Below, piece by piece: positions 8,608-17,960 of a DNA stretch of 64,000 bases. The notes under the pieces are model-generated. The model saw only the letters and a program-made list of their open reading frames with translations. It was not told the DNA's origin and did not search any database. This stretch comes from Anabaena sp. UHCC 0204 (lineage in GTDB: Bacteria > Cyanobacteriota > Cyanobacteriia > Cyanobacteriales > Nostocaceae): contig NZ_VIKW01000016.1 of assembly GCF_009711975.1 (NCBI RefSeq), positions 1 to 64,000 on the forward strand. The letters run 5' to 3'. The position numbers were made by a program, and so were the translations under genes. Position 1 is the stretch's first letter. Each line of letters begins with the position of its first letter.

Positions 8608-9234
8608 TTATTTTAAATCTAATAAACTACTAATTAGTTTCGGTAAATCACTACAACAAGGATTAGAATATTCATATAATTCGTCACGTTCTATCTGTTT
8701 TGCAATTTTCTCAGCAGATTGAATAGCTATTTCAGTTATTAATTTTAATGGTTTGGGATACAGACACATTGATTTATCATAGTCAGGTATATGCTTATTC
8801 AATAATTTAACTAGTTTATCACAGTTAATTTCTGCTAAATGCTCTTGAAAATGAATTAAATACCAAAGTTCAAAACAGGGATTTGTAATTGCTAGATTAA
8901 TCTTTTGACTGTTAGCTCTATTAATCGCATTTTGCCAACTCGTAAGACTTTTATTAATATGTTCATCTCCATCAAAAACAGCCCAAGCAGCATCATTTTT
9001 AGTCCATCCTTTTTCATATTTTATTTGCTGTCGTTTTTCGATGAGTATTTCAATAATGTTACCTGGATCTGTTTTCCCTTTATTACGCAATACGATAATT
9101 TCTAAAGTTGGTGAACGTAATTCATTGCGAATACTATTGAAATAAATTGGTTCTGTTTTACTTCCTTCACAAGCAATTAATATTTTTTGAGTAATTTTCC
9201 TGCTAGGTTGATTACGTTCTAACTTTCTTGACAT
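8608..9234 (-). CDS. rloB: RloB-like protein, partner of the adjacent ATPase
   Basis: The 208-residue protein shows the RloB hallmarks: CEGSKTEPIYFNSI near the N-terminus, AWAVFDGDEH near residue 90, and NPCFELWYLIHF near residue 125. These fit a TOPRIM-like nuclease fold with acidic metal-binding positions. The start codon lies inside the ATPase gene, with a 16-base overlap, so the two are almost certainly translated together. RloA/RloB pairs are associated with restriction islands, and AbiL-type abortive infection uses an equivalent ATPase plus RloB arrangement. I infer phage defence. Confidence 0.8.
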   Translation of the reverse strand: MSRKLERNQPSRKITQKILIACEGSKTEPIYFNSIRNELRSPTLEIIVLRNKGKTDPGNIIEILIEKRQQIKYEKGWTKNDAAWAVFDGDEHINKSLTSWQNAINRANSQKINLAITNPCFELWYLIHFQEHLAEINCDKLVKLLNKHIPDYDKSMCLYPKPLKLITEIAIQSAEKIAKQIERDELYEYSNPCCSDLPKLISSLLDLK

Positions 9235-10538
9235 TCCTCATCACCCTGTAATATCGTTTCTTCATCAGATGGTAAGAATGGAACTGCACCAAAGCGTCCA
9301 TCTAAATAAGCTTTATCAATCGCTAAATCATTGCGGACATGGAAATCTGTTAAAGGATATAATTCTGTACTATGGTCAGGGCGTTTTTGTGTAAACCATA
9401 TTTGATCACGTCGTAGTAAGTTATTTCTTTGCAATGTATTATCATGGCTTGTGAAAATAAGTTGAGCATTTTTTGGGTTGGTTTTGGGATTTTGGAACAT
9501 TCTAATAATGCTTTTTACAATGTTTGGATGAATATTTGCGCCTAATTCATCCACAATTGTCAAGCTTCCTGCTCCTAAAGTTATTACTATCCGAAACGCC
9601 AAGCTAAATAGACGTTGCGTTCCCAAAGATTCTTCATCTAAAGTCCAAGAAATTTCATTACCTTCCAAAGTATTATGTATAGCATATATATTGTAGTCAA
9701 GCAGATCATCTGATTTTTTTTTGATCTCAATTCTAGATAGCCCAGTATCAAATTCTTGTACAATTTTTAATGCTTGTGGTGCTATTTTTTTCTGAAATTT
9801 AGAAGCATCAACATATTGCATTGCTTTTATTGAGGTAACTTCAAATTCCTCACTACCTAAATGAATTCCTGGCCAGCGATCTTCAAGCGAACTAATTAGA
9901 GATTTAACTATATTCACCTCTAGTTTAAATAATATATTAATAAATAACTCATTTTCTCTAATACTCTGCTGTAGTTGATTATGAGAACCAGCAAAATCAT
10001 CACCAGTTTTCCAGATAAATTGGTTGCTAACTTCATCCCATTTACGATTAAATAAACGACGAGTTCGCTTGGTTGTATTTAAGGAATAATTCAAATTCTC
10101 TGAAATGACACGACGTTGATTAATTTCTAATGAATAGGTATAAATATTATTATCAAATATAGTTCTTAATTCAAATTTTGTAGGTTGTTTAGCATAGATA
10201 CTATCTAATTTAAAAGGATCTAGTTTGGCATATTTAAAAGTTCTCTGGAGATTTGCATCTTCTTGTATACCATAAACCATTATCAACAATAAATAATCCA
10301 AAGCTTGAAGAACATTGCTTTTACCTGACGCATTAGCTCCAAAAATTGCTAAAACAGGTAAAATCTCCATATCCCAACCTTCAACATGATACCCAGGTGC
10401 AATTTCATGATCTGATTTTATCCCTTTGCGTTTGCTGGTTGCGCTTGTCTTGCGAGTGCTTTGTTTTTGAGCAACAGCACTGAGAGTTACAGGTTCTTTA
10501 ATGGAACGGTAGTTTTCAACAGTGAAGTCTACAAGCAT
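9219..10538 (-). CDS. rloA: RloA-like AAA ATPase, defence effector partner
   Basis: The 439-residue protein starts MLVDFTVENYRSIKEPVTL, the usual opening of the AAA_15/AAA_21 OLD-like ATPases. Walker A is IFGANASGKSN (about 64-74). The signature region is EESLGTQRLFSLAF, Walker B is TIVDELGANIHP (about 340), and a FTSHD H-loop follows near 378. Such SMC-like ATPases sense or regulate a coupled nuclease, here the overlapping RloB-like protein. The pair lies inside the pxcA-repeat-bracketed block. It resembles AbiL or PARIS-like systems in architecture, although the TOPRIM partner is RloB rather than DUF4435. Confidence 0.8.
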   Translation of the reverse strand: MLVDFTVENYRSIKEPVTLSAVAQKQSTRKTSATSKRKGIKSDHEIAPGYHVEGWDMEILPVLAIFGANASGKSNVLQALDYLLLIMVYGIQEDANLQRTFKYAKLDPFKLDSIYAKQPTKFELRTIFDNNIYTYSLEINQRRVISENLNYSLNTTKRTRRLFNRKWDEVSNQFIWKTGDDFAGSHNQLQQSIRENELFINILFKLEVNIVKSLISSLEDRWPGIHLGSEEFEVTSIKAMQYVDASKFQKKIAPQALKIVQEFDTGLSRIEIKKKSDDLLDYNIYAIHNTLEGNEISWTLDEESLGTQRLFSLAFRIVITLGAGSLTIVDELGANIHPNIVKSIIRMFQNPKTNPKNAQLIFTSHDNTLQRNNLLRRDQIWFTQKRPDHSTELYPLTDFHVRNDLAIDKAYLDGRFGAVPFLPSDEETILQGDEECQES

Positions 10539-10900
10539 AATTTCAAGGTACTCAAAGCAGTTTTTTGTGATTTCTTCACATAAATCTTATCGTAAAAGCC
10601 AATAAAATCGCTACTTTAACCACAACTCGTTATATTAACTTACAACTACTGCGGACTATAACCAAAAGATGATTACATTCTGTTACACACCACAACCCAT
10701 CATATTAGTATTAGATTAAGAATATAAATATACACAACTCAGTAAAACAGACTGAATAATTCAAAGTTTGTAGTCAGGACTTTAGTCCTAATTTAAGGGC
10801 TGAAGCCCTTACTACCAAATTATCTCAAGATTTTTACATTACTTAATCTACTTTGATTTATTCTCGTCTACTTACTGACAACAGAAATAGGTATAAAACA
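10539..10900. other. Intergenic region with a dispersed palindromic repeat
   Basis: Between the divergent ATPase and GTPase genes lies a repeat of the AGGACTTTAGTCCT and AAGGGCTGAAGCCCTT type at 10765-10817, which is widespread in Nostocales. The rest is AT-rich and presumably holds both promoters. I see no operator. Confidence 0.5.
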
Positions 10901-12793
10901 ATGATACGGTTAAAAATCTGGCAATGGATTATTCTAGTTTCACCAATTGCGGTAATTGTCTCTTTCCTTCTTGTTTCCGCAGGAATGCAAATTCACGCTT
11001 GGGGATTAAGTTGGATTTGGGCTTTATTTACATTTGTATTTGTCGGTTGGCGGTGGTTGCTGGTACGCTGGACTAAACCGCCTATAAATCAAATTGAAGC
11101 TGTATTTGCAGAAGTACGAGAAGAGTTAGAAACTGCTACAGAAAATAATTTAGTAAGCAGAACAGATACGACTAAAGACGTAGAAACAGCATTACAAAAT
11201 ATTCTCACCGCAGCCGCTAATGATTTACCTATTTGGGAAGATTGGCAAACTTTTTGGAGAAGATGTCAAGATTTAGTAGTAGCAATTTCTCATATCTATA
11301 ATCCTGAAATCAAATATCCACTTTTAAATATTTACATTCCTCAAGTTTACGGTTTAATTCGAGGAACAGTAGATGATATGGATCAATGGATGCAAAAATT
11401 ATCTCCTGTTCTCAATCAAGTTACAGTTGGACAAGCTTATCAAACTTATGAAGTTTATCGTAAATTAGAACCATCGGCTCGTAAATTGTGGAAAGTTTGG
11501 AATTGGGCGCAATGGGTATTAAATCCGGTGGCTGCGGTGGCAAAAAAAGCTAGTGAAGGTGTGGGAAATCGAGCTTCTCAAGAATTACTAATAAATTTGA
11601 GTCAACTATTACGAGAAGCGGCTTTGCGGAATTTATGTAAACAAGCGATCGCTCTCTATGCCGGCACTAAAATTGAATTACCTATTCCCACCCTACCCCA
11701 GACCAAAACCCAAACCTTGCGGGACATTCTCACCCAAGCTGAACCCCCAGAAATCGTTGCCCAAAAACCCGTAAATATCCTCATTATCGGGCGCACAGGT
11801 GCAGGAAAAAGTAGTTTAATTAATACTCTTTTTCAAGATGAATTGGCTGAGGTTGATGTTTTACCCAGTACAGATGAAATTCAAAATTACCATTGGGAAA
11901 CGGAAACTGGGGAAATTCTCAACCTTTGGGATACTCCTGGTTATGAACAGGTAAAACGGGAAGATTTGCGAGATTTAGTGATTGATTATGCTAGTAATGC
12001 TGATTTACTTTTATTAGTTACTCCTGCCCTTGATCCGGCGCTACAAATGGATGTAGATTTTATTCAAGATGTAAAATCGGAAGTTGCAGATTTACCGATT
12101 ATTACCATTGTCACTCAAGTAGATCGTTTGCGTCCTATCCGCGAATGGCAACCTCCTTATGATTGGGAAAAAGGAGAAAAGCCCAAAGAGATTTCTATTC
12201 GAGAAGCGACAAAATACCGTCAACAACTATTAGGAAATTTCGCTAATTTAGTTTTACCTATTGTCACAAGTGATCCGAAAAATAATCGCAGTGCTTGGAA
12301 TATGGAGGCTTTATCTTTAGGATTGTTATCAGCAATAGATCCGGCAAAACAATTACGTTTAACGCGCTTTTTACGTAATTTAGAAACCCGCACTAGTGCA
12401 GCAGCTAAAATTATTGATCATTACACATTTCAAATGACAACGACCCAAGGAATAGCTGCATTACTAAAAAGTCCTGTTTTGCAATTTATTTCCACTTTAT
12501 CAACAGGTTCTCCTACCCTTGCTTATTTACTAGCAGAACAAATTCCCATTGAACAATTACCGATAGTGATTGGGAAATTACAAATGGCTTATGAACTTTT
12601 TCCGCTGTTAAATACAGACAATTCCAAAACTCGTAATTTTGATTTACTATCCCTATGGCCATTGTTGTTAGAAAACCCATCTACACCAGATCGTAACGCT
12701 TGGGCATTTGGTCATGCTTTAATAGAATATTGGACGCAAGATTTAACTATTGAACAACTGCGAACCAGATTTAATTATTATCTTCAGCCGTGA
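10901..12793 (+). CDS. Membrane-anchored GTPase (YeeP/Era-like P-loop)
   Basis: The product of about 630 residues begins with two membrane helices (IILVSPIAVIVSFLLVSAG and WIWALFTFVFVGWRWLLV). After a helical middle region comes a G domain with G1 IIGRTGAGKSSLINTLF, G3 WDTPGYEQV and G4 TQVDRL. It is of the dynamin-like/Era-like class often found as DUF697-type GTPases. The start chosen is ATG 10901 (MIRLKIWQW), just before the first helix; 10853 is an alternative but would add a hydrophilic extension. It is the last gene of the block bracketed by the pxcA repeats. Its cellular role is unknown. Confidence 0.75.
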   Translation: MIRLKIWQWIILVSPIAVIVSFLLVSAGMQIHAWGLSWIWALFTFVFVGWRWLLVRWTKPPINQIEAVFAEVREELETATENNLVSRTDTTKDVETALQNILTAAANDLPIWEDWQTFWRRCQDLVVAISHIYNPEIKYPLLNIYIPQVYGLIRGTVDDMDQWMQKLSPVLNQVTVGQAYQTYEVYRKLEPSARKLWKVWNWAQWVLNPVAAVAKKASEGVGNRASQELLINLSQLLREAALRNLCKQAIALYAGTKIELPIPTLPQTKTQTLRDILTQAEPPEIVAQKPVNILIIGRTGAGKSSLINTLFQDELAEVDVLPSTDEIQNYHWETETGEILNLWDTPGYEQVKREDLRDLVIDYASNADLLLLVTPALDPALQMDVDFIQDVKSEVADLPIITIVTQVDRLRPIREWQPPYDWEKGEKPKEISIREATKYRQQLLGNFANLVLPIVTSDPKNNRSAWNMEALSLGLLSAIDPAKQLRLTRFLRNLETRTSAAAKIIDHYTFQMTTTQGIAALLKSPVLQFISTLSTGSPTLAYLLAEQIPIEQLPIVIGKLQMAYELFPLLNTDNSKTRNFDLLSLWPLLLENPSTPDRNAWAFGHALIEYWTQDLTIEQLRTRFNYYLQP

Positions 12794-12815
12794 AAAATTA
12801 GAGCTTTTTTCTGTG

Positions 12816-12967
12816 ATTGGGGATTACCAGCCAATCGTGATTTTATTTTCTTGTTTATTGCCACGTTTCCCATAATTTTAGATACGATATTTAAATACTG
12901 GATTTTCCGTTATTTGAATCGGATTTCTCCTTCTGCCGTTGCTACTTACCATAACATGAATGAATAG
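12816..12967 (+). pseudogene. Duplicated pxcA 3' fragment
   Basis: This is the last 50 codons of pxcA plus the stop (reading [17 protein letters not shown] at its start). It lacks everything upstream and has no start codon in frame. Compared with the intact gene, the eight base differences include seven silent ones and a single Val-to-Ile change. That pattern fits divergence of two functional alleles before truncation, rather than decay after duplication. The stop codon overlaps the mltA start codon region, so the fragment probably preserves the ancestral pxcA-mltA junction. Confidence 0.92.
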
Positions 12968-14192
12968 TCAAATATTTACTAGGATTACTATTAGCTTACC
13001 TGTATTAATTGCTGTTTTCATCGCCGGGATACAGCCACTGCACAATCAAGAACTCAGTTCTCCAGAATGTCGGTTAACAAAATGGAATTTACCAACATTA
13101 GCTAATCCAACCAAAAAGAAGTTACCTGTACTGATTTCAAGAGTTCCAGTTACTTGTTGTCAAGAAGATGTTTCTTGTCTAGATCAGGGGATTTATGAAG
13201 ATAAAAAAGCTCTATTACAATCAATAGATTACAGTCTTAAATATTTGCAAACTCCAAGGGCGATCGCTGCTTATCAAAAATCAGAAATTACCAGAGAAAG
13301 AGTTTATCAAAGTTTGCAAAGGTTTCGTCAATTGTTGATTTCTACAAAATCTGCTCAAGCACTACAAGCAGCTATAGAAAAAGAGTTTGTTTTTTATCAA
13401 TCTGTGGGTAGAGATAATCAAGGAACAGTTCTATTTACTGCTTATTATGAACCTTTATATTTAGCCAGTCGTCAACCTACAAAAGAGTTTCGTTATCCAG
13501 CTTATCGCTATCCTCCTAATTTAAAATCTTGGGCTAAACCTCACCCTAACAGATTAGAATTAGAAGGTGCAGATGGTTTACAAGGTGGAAAAGGAAAATT
13601 AAAGGGATTGGAGTTATTTTGGTTTCGAGACAGACTCGAACCTTATATGATTCAAATTCAAGGTTCAGGACGACTCAATTTAACAGATGGAACTCAAACA
13701 ACTATAGGTTATGCAGGCAATACAGCCTATAATTATAGAAGTTTAGGAAGGTCTTTAGTAGATGATGGTAAATTGCCTTTAGAAGGGTTAACTATGCCCA
13801 TTATTCTGGATTATTTCCAAAAATATCCCCAGGATTTAGATATTTATATTCCACGCGATCGCAGTTTTGTATTTTTTGAGGAAACCTACGGAAAACCAGC
13901 CCAAGGTTCTATTAGTGTACCACTAACTCCAGAGCGTTCTATTGCTACAGATAAATCTCTGATGCCTCCAGGGGCTTTAGCATTAATTCGCGCTCCTTTT
14001 CCCTATATAAATAAGAGTAATAAAATCGAACATCGGCTTGTCAGTCGTTATGTTTTAGATCAAGATACAGGGGGAGCAATTAAAGGCGCAGGGAGGGTAG
14101 ATTACTTTTTAGGAACAGGTGAAGCCGCAGGAGAAAGGGCTGGGGTAACAGTCAGCAATGGACAATTATTTTATCTGTTACTCAAACCGTAG
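12960..14192 (+). CDS. mltA: Murein transglycosylase A (MltA) with 3D domain
   Basis: The 410-residue protein starts [13 protein letters not shown] and has an N-terminal membrane or signal helix ([11 protein letters not shown]). The MltA core follows ([15 protein letters not shown]-type [21 protein letters not shown]), and the C-terminal 3D domain shows [17 protein letters not shown], whose Asp residues are catalytic in the family. It would cleave peptidoglycan glycan strands to 1,6-anhydro products in the periplasm. The start ATG overlaps the end of the pxcA fragment in another frame, which indicates translational coupling in the ancestral arrangement. Confidence 0.9.
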   Translation: MNSQIFTRITISLPVLIAVFIAGIQPLHNQELSSPECRLTKWNLPTLANPTKKKLPVLISRVPVTCCQEDVSCLDQGIYEDKKALLQSIDYSLKYLQTPRAIAAYQKSEITRERVYQSLQRFRQLLISTKSAQALQAAIEKEFVFYQSVGRDNQGTVLFTAYYEPLYLASRQPTKEFRYPAYRYPPNLKSWAKPHPNRLELEGADGLQGGKGKLKGLELFWFRDRLEPYMIQIQGSGRLNLTDGTQTTIGYAGNTAYNYRSLGRSLVDDGKLPLEGLTMPIILDYFQKYPQDLDIYIPRDRSFVFFEETYGKPAQGSISVPLTPERSIATDKSLMPPGALALIRAPFPYINKSNKIEHRLVSRYVLDQDTGGAIKGAGRVDYFLGTGEAAGERAGVTVSNGQLFYLLLKP

Positions 14193-14211
14193 AATTTGGC
14201 TATTATCCTAA

Positions 14212-15858
14212 CTAAACTCTTGCTAATAAAGGTGCAGCCGCTAAGAGGGTTTGGGTATAGGGATGTTGGGGATGGGCAAAAATCTGTTGTGTTTGTCCTA
14301 ATTCGACTATTTTACCACCGTGCATAACTGCAATGCGATCGCACAAAAATCTTGCTAACCATAAATCATGAGTAATGAATAAGTAAGTGAGATCAAATTC
14401 AGATTTTAATTGCAACATCAAATCTAATACTTGTGTCTGCACACTAGCATCTAACATACTCACTGGTTCATCACAAATTACCAATTTAGGACGAGTAATT
14501 AAAGCGCGAGCGATCGCTACCCGTTGTTGTTGTCCCCCTGATAAATCGCTAGGATACCGCTGATAATATATTTCTGCTGGTGTTAATCCCACTTTTTCCA
14601 ACATCCATAAAACTTGTTCTTTGGCTTTTGTAGAATTAGCTAAATTGTGAATTAATAAAGGATCAGCAATACTTTGTCCCACCGTCATAGCTGGATTTAA
14701 ACAAGCATGGGGATCTTGAAACATCATTTGCATTTGTCTACGAGAAGAACGGATTTCTTGCCGCGACAAAGTAGTTAATTCTTGTCCTAAAAATTCAACT
14801 TGTCCTGATGTGGGCGGAATTAATTGTAAGATAGTTCTCGAAAGTGTACTTTTACCACAACCAGACTCTCCAACTAATCCTAATATTTCCCCAGGATACA
14901 ATTCTAAATTAATCCCATCTACAGCTTTAATTGTTTGAACTGCACTTTTAAATAACCGTTCAAGAAAATTTGGTTCGATGGTATAATGTTGCTGAAGTTC
15001 GGTAACTTTTAAAATTGGTGATTGATGACTTTGATTGTGATTAGTTACCAATTGATCATCATTTTCTTTTTGAATGTGTAAAGCTGCTTTTAATAATGAT
15101 TGAGTATATTCATGTTGGGGATTAGCAAAAACAGTTTCTGTTTGCCCCATTTCTACCATTTTTCCCTGATACATGACACCAATGCGATCGCAATATTCCG
15201 CTACCATTGCTAAATCATGGGAAATTAATAACAATCCCATGTTTTCTTCCGCGCACAATCGCGTTAACTCTTGGAGAATTTGAGCCGAAACTGTGACATC
15301 TAGACTAGTTGTGGGTTCATCAGCGACAATTAACTGAGGATTGAGAAGTAAAGCCAGAGCGATCGCTACCCGTTGACGCATTCCCCCGCTAAACTCATGG
15401 GGATACTGATTCCAACGACTAGCAGGAATTTTCACTTTTTCTAAAGTCGCTAAAGCCTTTTTCTTCGCTTGCTGTTTGGATAGTTCCGGTGCATGAGCTT
15501 GTAAAGTTTCCAGGCAATGATTACCAATAGTCATTAATGGATCAAGTCGCGTCATCGGATCTTGAAAAATCAAAGCAACCGCTTCTCCTCGAAATTTCTG
15601 CATCTGCATCGCAGTTAAATCTAATACAGAATCTCCTCGAAAAATTACTTTACCCTCAACACGGCTATTAGGTGGCAGCAACCGCATGATTGCCCTACCA
15701 ATAGTAGATTTACCACAACCAGACTCTCCCACTAAACCCATTCTTTCACCGACTTGGAGAGTAAAAGATACATCATCAACAGCCCAGATTGCACCTTCCC
15801 CACTTCTTTGGGGATAAGATACACGGAGGTTTTCAACAGTAAATAAGGCTTCATTCAT
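14212..15858 (-). CDS. Fused DppD-DppF type oligopeptide ABC ATPase
   Basis: The 548-residue protein contains two complete ABC ATPase domains. Each has Walker A (GESGCGKST), a signature (LSGGQQQR in the second, FSGGMRQR in the first) and Walker B followed by SLDVT or SMLDA. The oligopeptide/dipeptide C-terminal motif follows (NPQHEYTQSL and HPQHPYTQTL). It would energise uptake of peptides, nickel or similar solutes. No permease or binding protein is adjacent, so its partners must be elsewhere. It is convergent with mltA, with about 20 bases between stops. Confidence 0.9.
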   Translation of the reverse strand: MNEALFTVENLRVSYPQRSGEGAIWAVDDVSFTLQVGERMGLVGESGCGKSTIGRAIMRLLPPNSRVEGKVIFRGDSVLDLTAMQMQKFRGEAVALIFQDPMTRLDPLMTIGNHCLETLQAHAPELSKQQAKKKALATLEKVKIPASRWNQYPHEFSGGMRQRVAIALALLLNPQLIVADEPTTSLDVTVSAQILQELTRLCAEENMGLLLISHDLAMVAEYCDRIGVMYQGKMVEMGQTETVFANPQHEYTQSLLKAALHIQKENDDQLVTNHNQSHQSPILKVTELQQHYTIEPNFLERLFKSAVQTIKAVDGINLELYPGEILGLVGESGCGKSTLSRTILQLIPPTSGQVEFLGQELTTLSRQEIRSSRRQMQMMFQDPHACLNPAMTVGQSIADPLLIHNLANSTKAKEQVLWMLEKVGLTPAEIYYQRYPSDLSGGQQQRVAIARALITRPKLVICDEPVSMLDASVQTQVLDLMLQLKSEFDLTYLFITHDLWLARFLCDRIAVMHGGKIVELGQTQQIFAHPQHPYTQTLLAAAPLLARV

Positions 15859-16117
15859 AGTTAATTATCAGCCTAGTGCGATCAGTTTTTATAAAATCGT
15901 CAATCTAGATCAATCTAGAATAGTCTATCAGGTTAACAAAAAACGGTGTTACATGGCGATAAGTATGCTGATTGCAGTTTAGTTGAGTACGTAATGGGAA
16001 TATAAATCGCTCACTTGTTATTTATTTTTAATTACTGGATAAGGCATAATCATCAATATTTTCCTAAACTACATTTATCTTCATTTAAGATCCAAATAGG
16101 CTATTTTTAATGCCAGT
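15859..16117. other. Intergenic region, nothing recognised
   Basis: About 260 AT-rich bases separate the ABC ATPase from the downstream end of the redox cluster. No ORF, strong terminator or repeat was found. Confidence 0.4.
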
Positions 16118-17665
16118 TTAGGATAACTTGGTTAGTAATTCTAAGAAACGTTTAGATGTTGGTGTTAATAGAGTACGACGATAAGCATCTGCTGCTTTTT
16201 TAATAGCTTCTGCTTGAGTTGGGTAAGGATGAATTACACCAGATAACCCATTTAAACCAACCTTATTAACAATTGCTGTAGTTACTTCACTAATTGTTTC
16301 CCCAGCATGATGGGAGACAATAGTTGCACCTAAAATTTGATCTGAGCCTTTTTTGTGGATGATTTTCACAAACCCATCTTCTTCACCATCAGCGATCGCT
16401 CGATCTACACTACTAAAAGGAATCTTAATCGTATTAATATCAATACCCTTGTCTTGAGCTTCCTGTTCATACATTCCCACATGGGCAATTTCTGGGTCTG
16501 TAAATGTTACCCAAGGCATCACCACGCTACTAAGTTGAGATTTTCCGAAGCCAAAGGGAGAAAACAGAGTATTCTTAATCACAATTCGCGCTGCTGCATC
16601 AGCCGCATGAGTAAATTTCCAATCCATACAAATATCACCCGCAGCATAAATTTTGGGGTTCGTTGTCTGGAGGTAATCATTAACTTTTACTCCCTTTCTT
16701 TGGTCATACTCTACCCCAACACCTTCTAAATTTAAACCTTCCACATTTGGTGCGCGTCCAGCACCAACTAAAATATCATCAACAACAATTGACATTTTAG
16801 AACCATTGCTAAGAAAGTGAATCAACTTCCCTTCAGGAGTTTTTTTCACACTTTGTATTTGACTATTTAAAACTAACTGAATACCTTCGCGGATGAAAAC
16901 ATTTTGAACAATTTCTGCCGCTTCTCTATCTTCTTTATTTAAAATGTGGGAACTTTTATGAAACAAAACAACTTGAGAACCCAAACGTTGAAAAGCCTGA
17001 GCCAATTCACAACCAATTGGTCCACCACCAATTACAGCTAAACGTTGGGGAAGTTCAGTAAGTGAAAATACAGTTTCATTAGTCAAAAATCCAGCATCTT
17101 CAATTCCTTGAATTGATGGTCTTACGGCTCTAGCACCTGTAGCAATCACAGCTTTTTTAAAGCGAAGTTTTTGATTACCAACTTCAATAATATTATCACT
17201 CGCAAACCGACCGCCACCCAAGAAAACATCAACTCCCAACTTTTGAAAACGATGGGCAGAATCATGATGACTAATACCCGCTCTTAAACGGCGCATTCTT
17301 GCCATTACTGCCGCAAAATCAACATCTATTTTTTCTGGAGGATTAATTCCTAAAGCCTTAGCTGCCAAGATTTCGCCGACAACACGAGAAGAACGAATCA
17401 TACATTTGGAAGGCACACAACCGACATTTAAACAATCACCACCCATCAAATGTTTTTCAATCAAAGCCACCTTTAATCCCACATCTAAACCTGCTGCACC
17501 TGCGGCCACAACTAATCCCGCTGTACCAGCACCAATCACAACTAAATCATAACAATCAACAGGTTGAGGATTAACCCAATCAGATGGATGAACATGAGAA
17601 ATCAGTTTTTGATTATACTCATCCATTGGTGGCATCGTCACTTGGGAAAATTCAGAATTTGACAT
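16118..17665 (-). CDS. MerA-like FAD pyridine nucleotide-disulfide oxidoreductase
   Basis: The 515-residue flavoprotein has the FAD site VIGAGTAGLVVAAG, the redox-active pair CLNVGCVPSKC, a NAD(P)-binding GGGPIGCELA, and the dimerisation domain. The usual mercuric reductase label fits the fold, but the C-terminus ends LELLTKLS without the paired Cys that deliver Hg(II) in true MerA, and no N-terminal metal domain is present. A dihydrolipoamide-dehydrogenase-like enzyme is more likely. It sits at the promoter-distal end of the redox cluster with TVP38 genes, an association also known in other bacteria. Confidence 0.8.
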   Translation of the reverse strand: MSNSEFSQVTMPPMDEYNQKLISHVHPSDWVNPQPVDCYDLVVIGAGTAGLVVAAGAAGLDVGLKVALIEKHLMGGDCLNVGCVPSKCMIRSSRVVGEILAAKALGINPPEKIDVDFAAVMARMRRLRAGISHHDSAHRFQKLGVDVFLGGGRFASDNIIEVGNQKLRFKKAVIATGARAVRPSIQGIEDAGFLTNETVFSLTELPQRLAVIGGGPIGCELAQAFQRLGSQVVLFHKSSHILNKEDREAAEIVQNVFIREGIQLVLNSQIQSVKKTPEGKLIHFLSNGSKMSIVVDDILVGAGRAPNVEGLNLEGVGVEYDQRKGVKVNDYLQTTNPKIYAAGDICMDWKFTHAADAAARIVIKNTLFSPFGFGKSQLSSVVMPWVTFTDPEIAHVGMYEQEAQDKGIDINTIKIPFSSVDRAIADGEEDGFVKIIHKKGSDQILGATIVSHHAGETISEVTTAIVNKVGLNGLSGVIHPYPTQAEAIKKAADAYRRTLLTPTSKRFLELLTKLS

Positions 17666-17684
17666 AAATTAACTCCTTTAATCT

Positions 17685-17830
17685 TTAAATAAGTAGGTGG
17701 GCGTTAAAAATTGTCGTTGGGGCAAGGGAACAGGGAACAGGGAACAGGGAACAGGGAACAGGAAGAGAGTTTTGGGCGATTTTACTTTTCTTCACATACC
17801 TTTAATTTTTTCTGCTCACCTACTTAAATA
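17685..17830. repeat. MITE-like element with internal GGGAACA array
   Basis: The element has inverted ends TAAGTAGGTGGGCG and CTGCTCACCTACTTA. Near its left end lie five copies of a GGGAACA heptamer (17725-17762). A second copy of the element at 56302-56420 has one heptamer only. The element separates the merA-like gene from the peroxiredoxin gene. Confidence 0.7.
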
Positions 17831-17866
17831 ATCAGTCACCAAACATAAATAAAAAAAGTTTGTAGT

Positions 17867-17882
17867 GAGGACTTTAGTCCTC
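17867..17882. repeat. AGGACTTTAGTCCT palindromic repeat
   Basis: This is a short perfect-stem palindrome (GAGGACTTTAGTCCTC) of the same family as the one at 10765-10817. It lies downstream of the peroxiredoxin-like gene. Confidence 0.55.
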
Positions 17883-17960
17883 ATAACCAAATAAAAAATA
17901 TGGCTTAACAACAATATTTTTTTTATGCTGTTGTTGTATATTTTGGATTTTGAATTATTA

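Noticed and set aside
17725-17762. GGGAACA heptamers as a possible CRISPR or regulatory array
   Set aside because: The units are contiguous without spacers and lie inside a MITE-like element.
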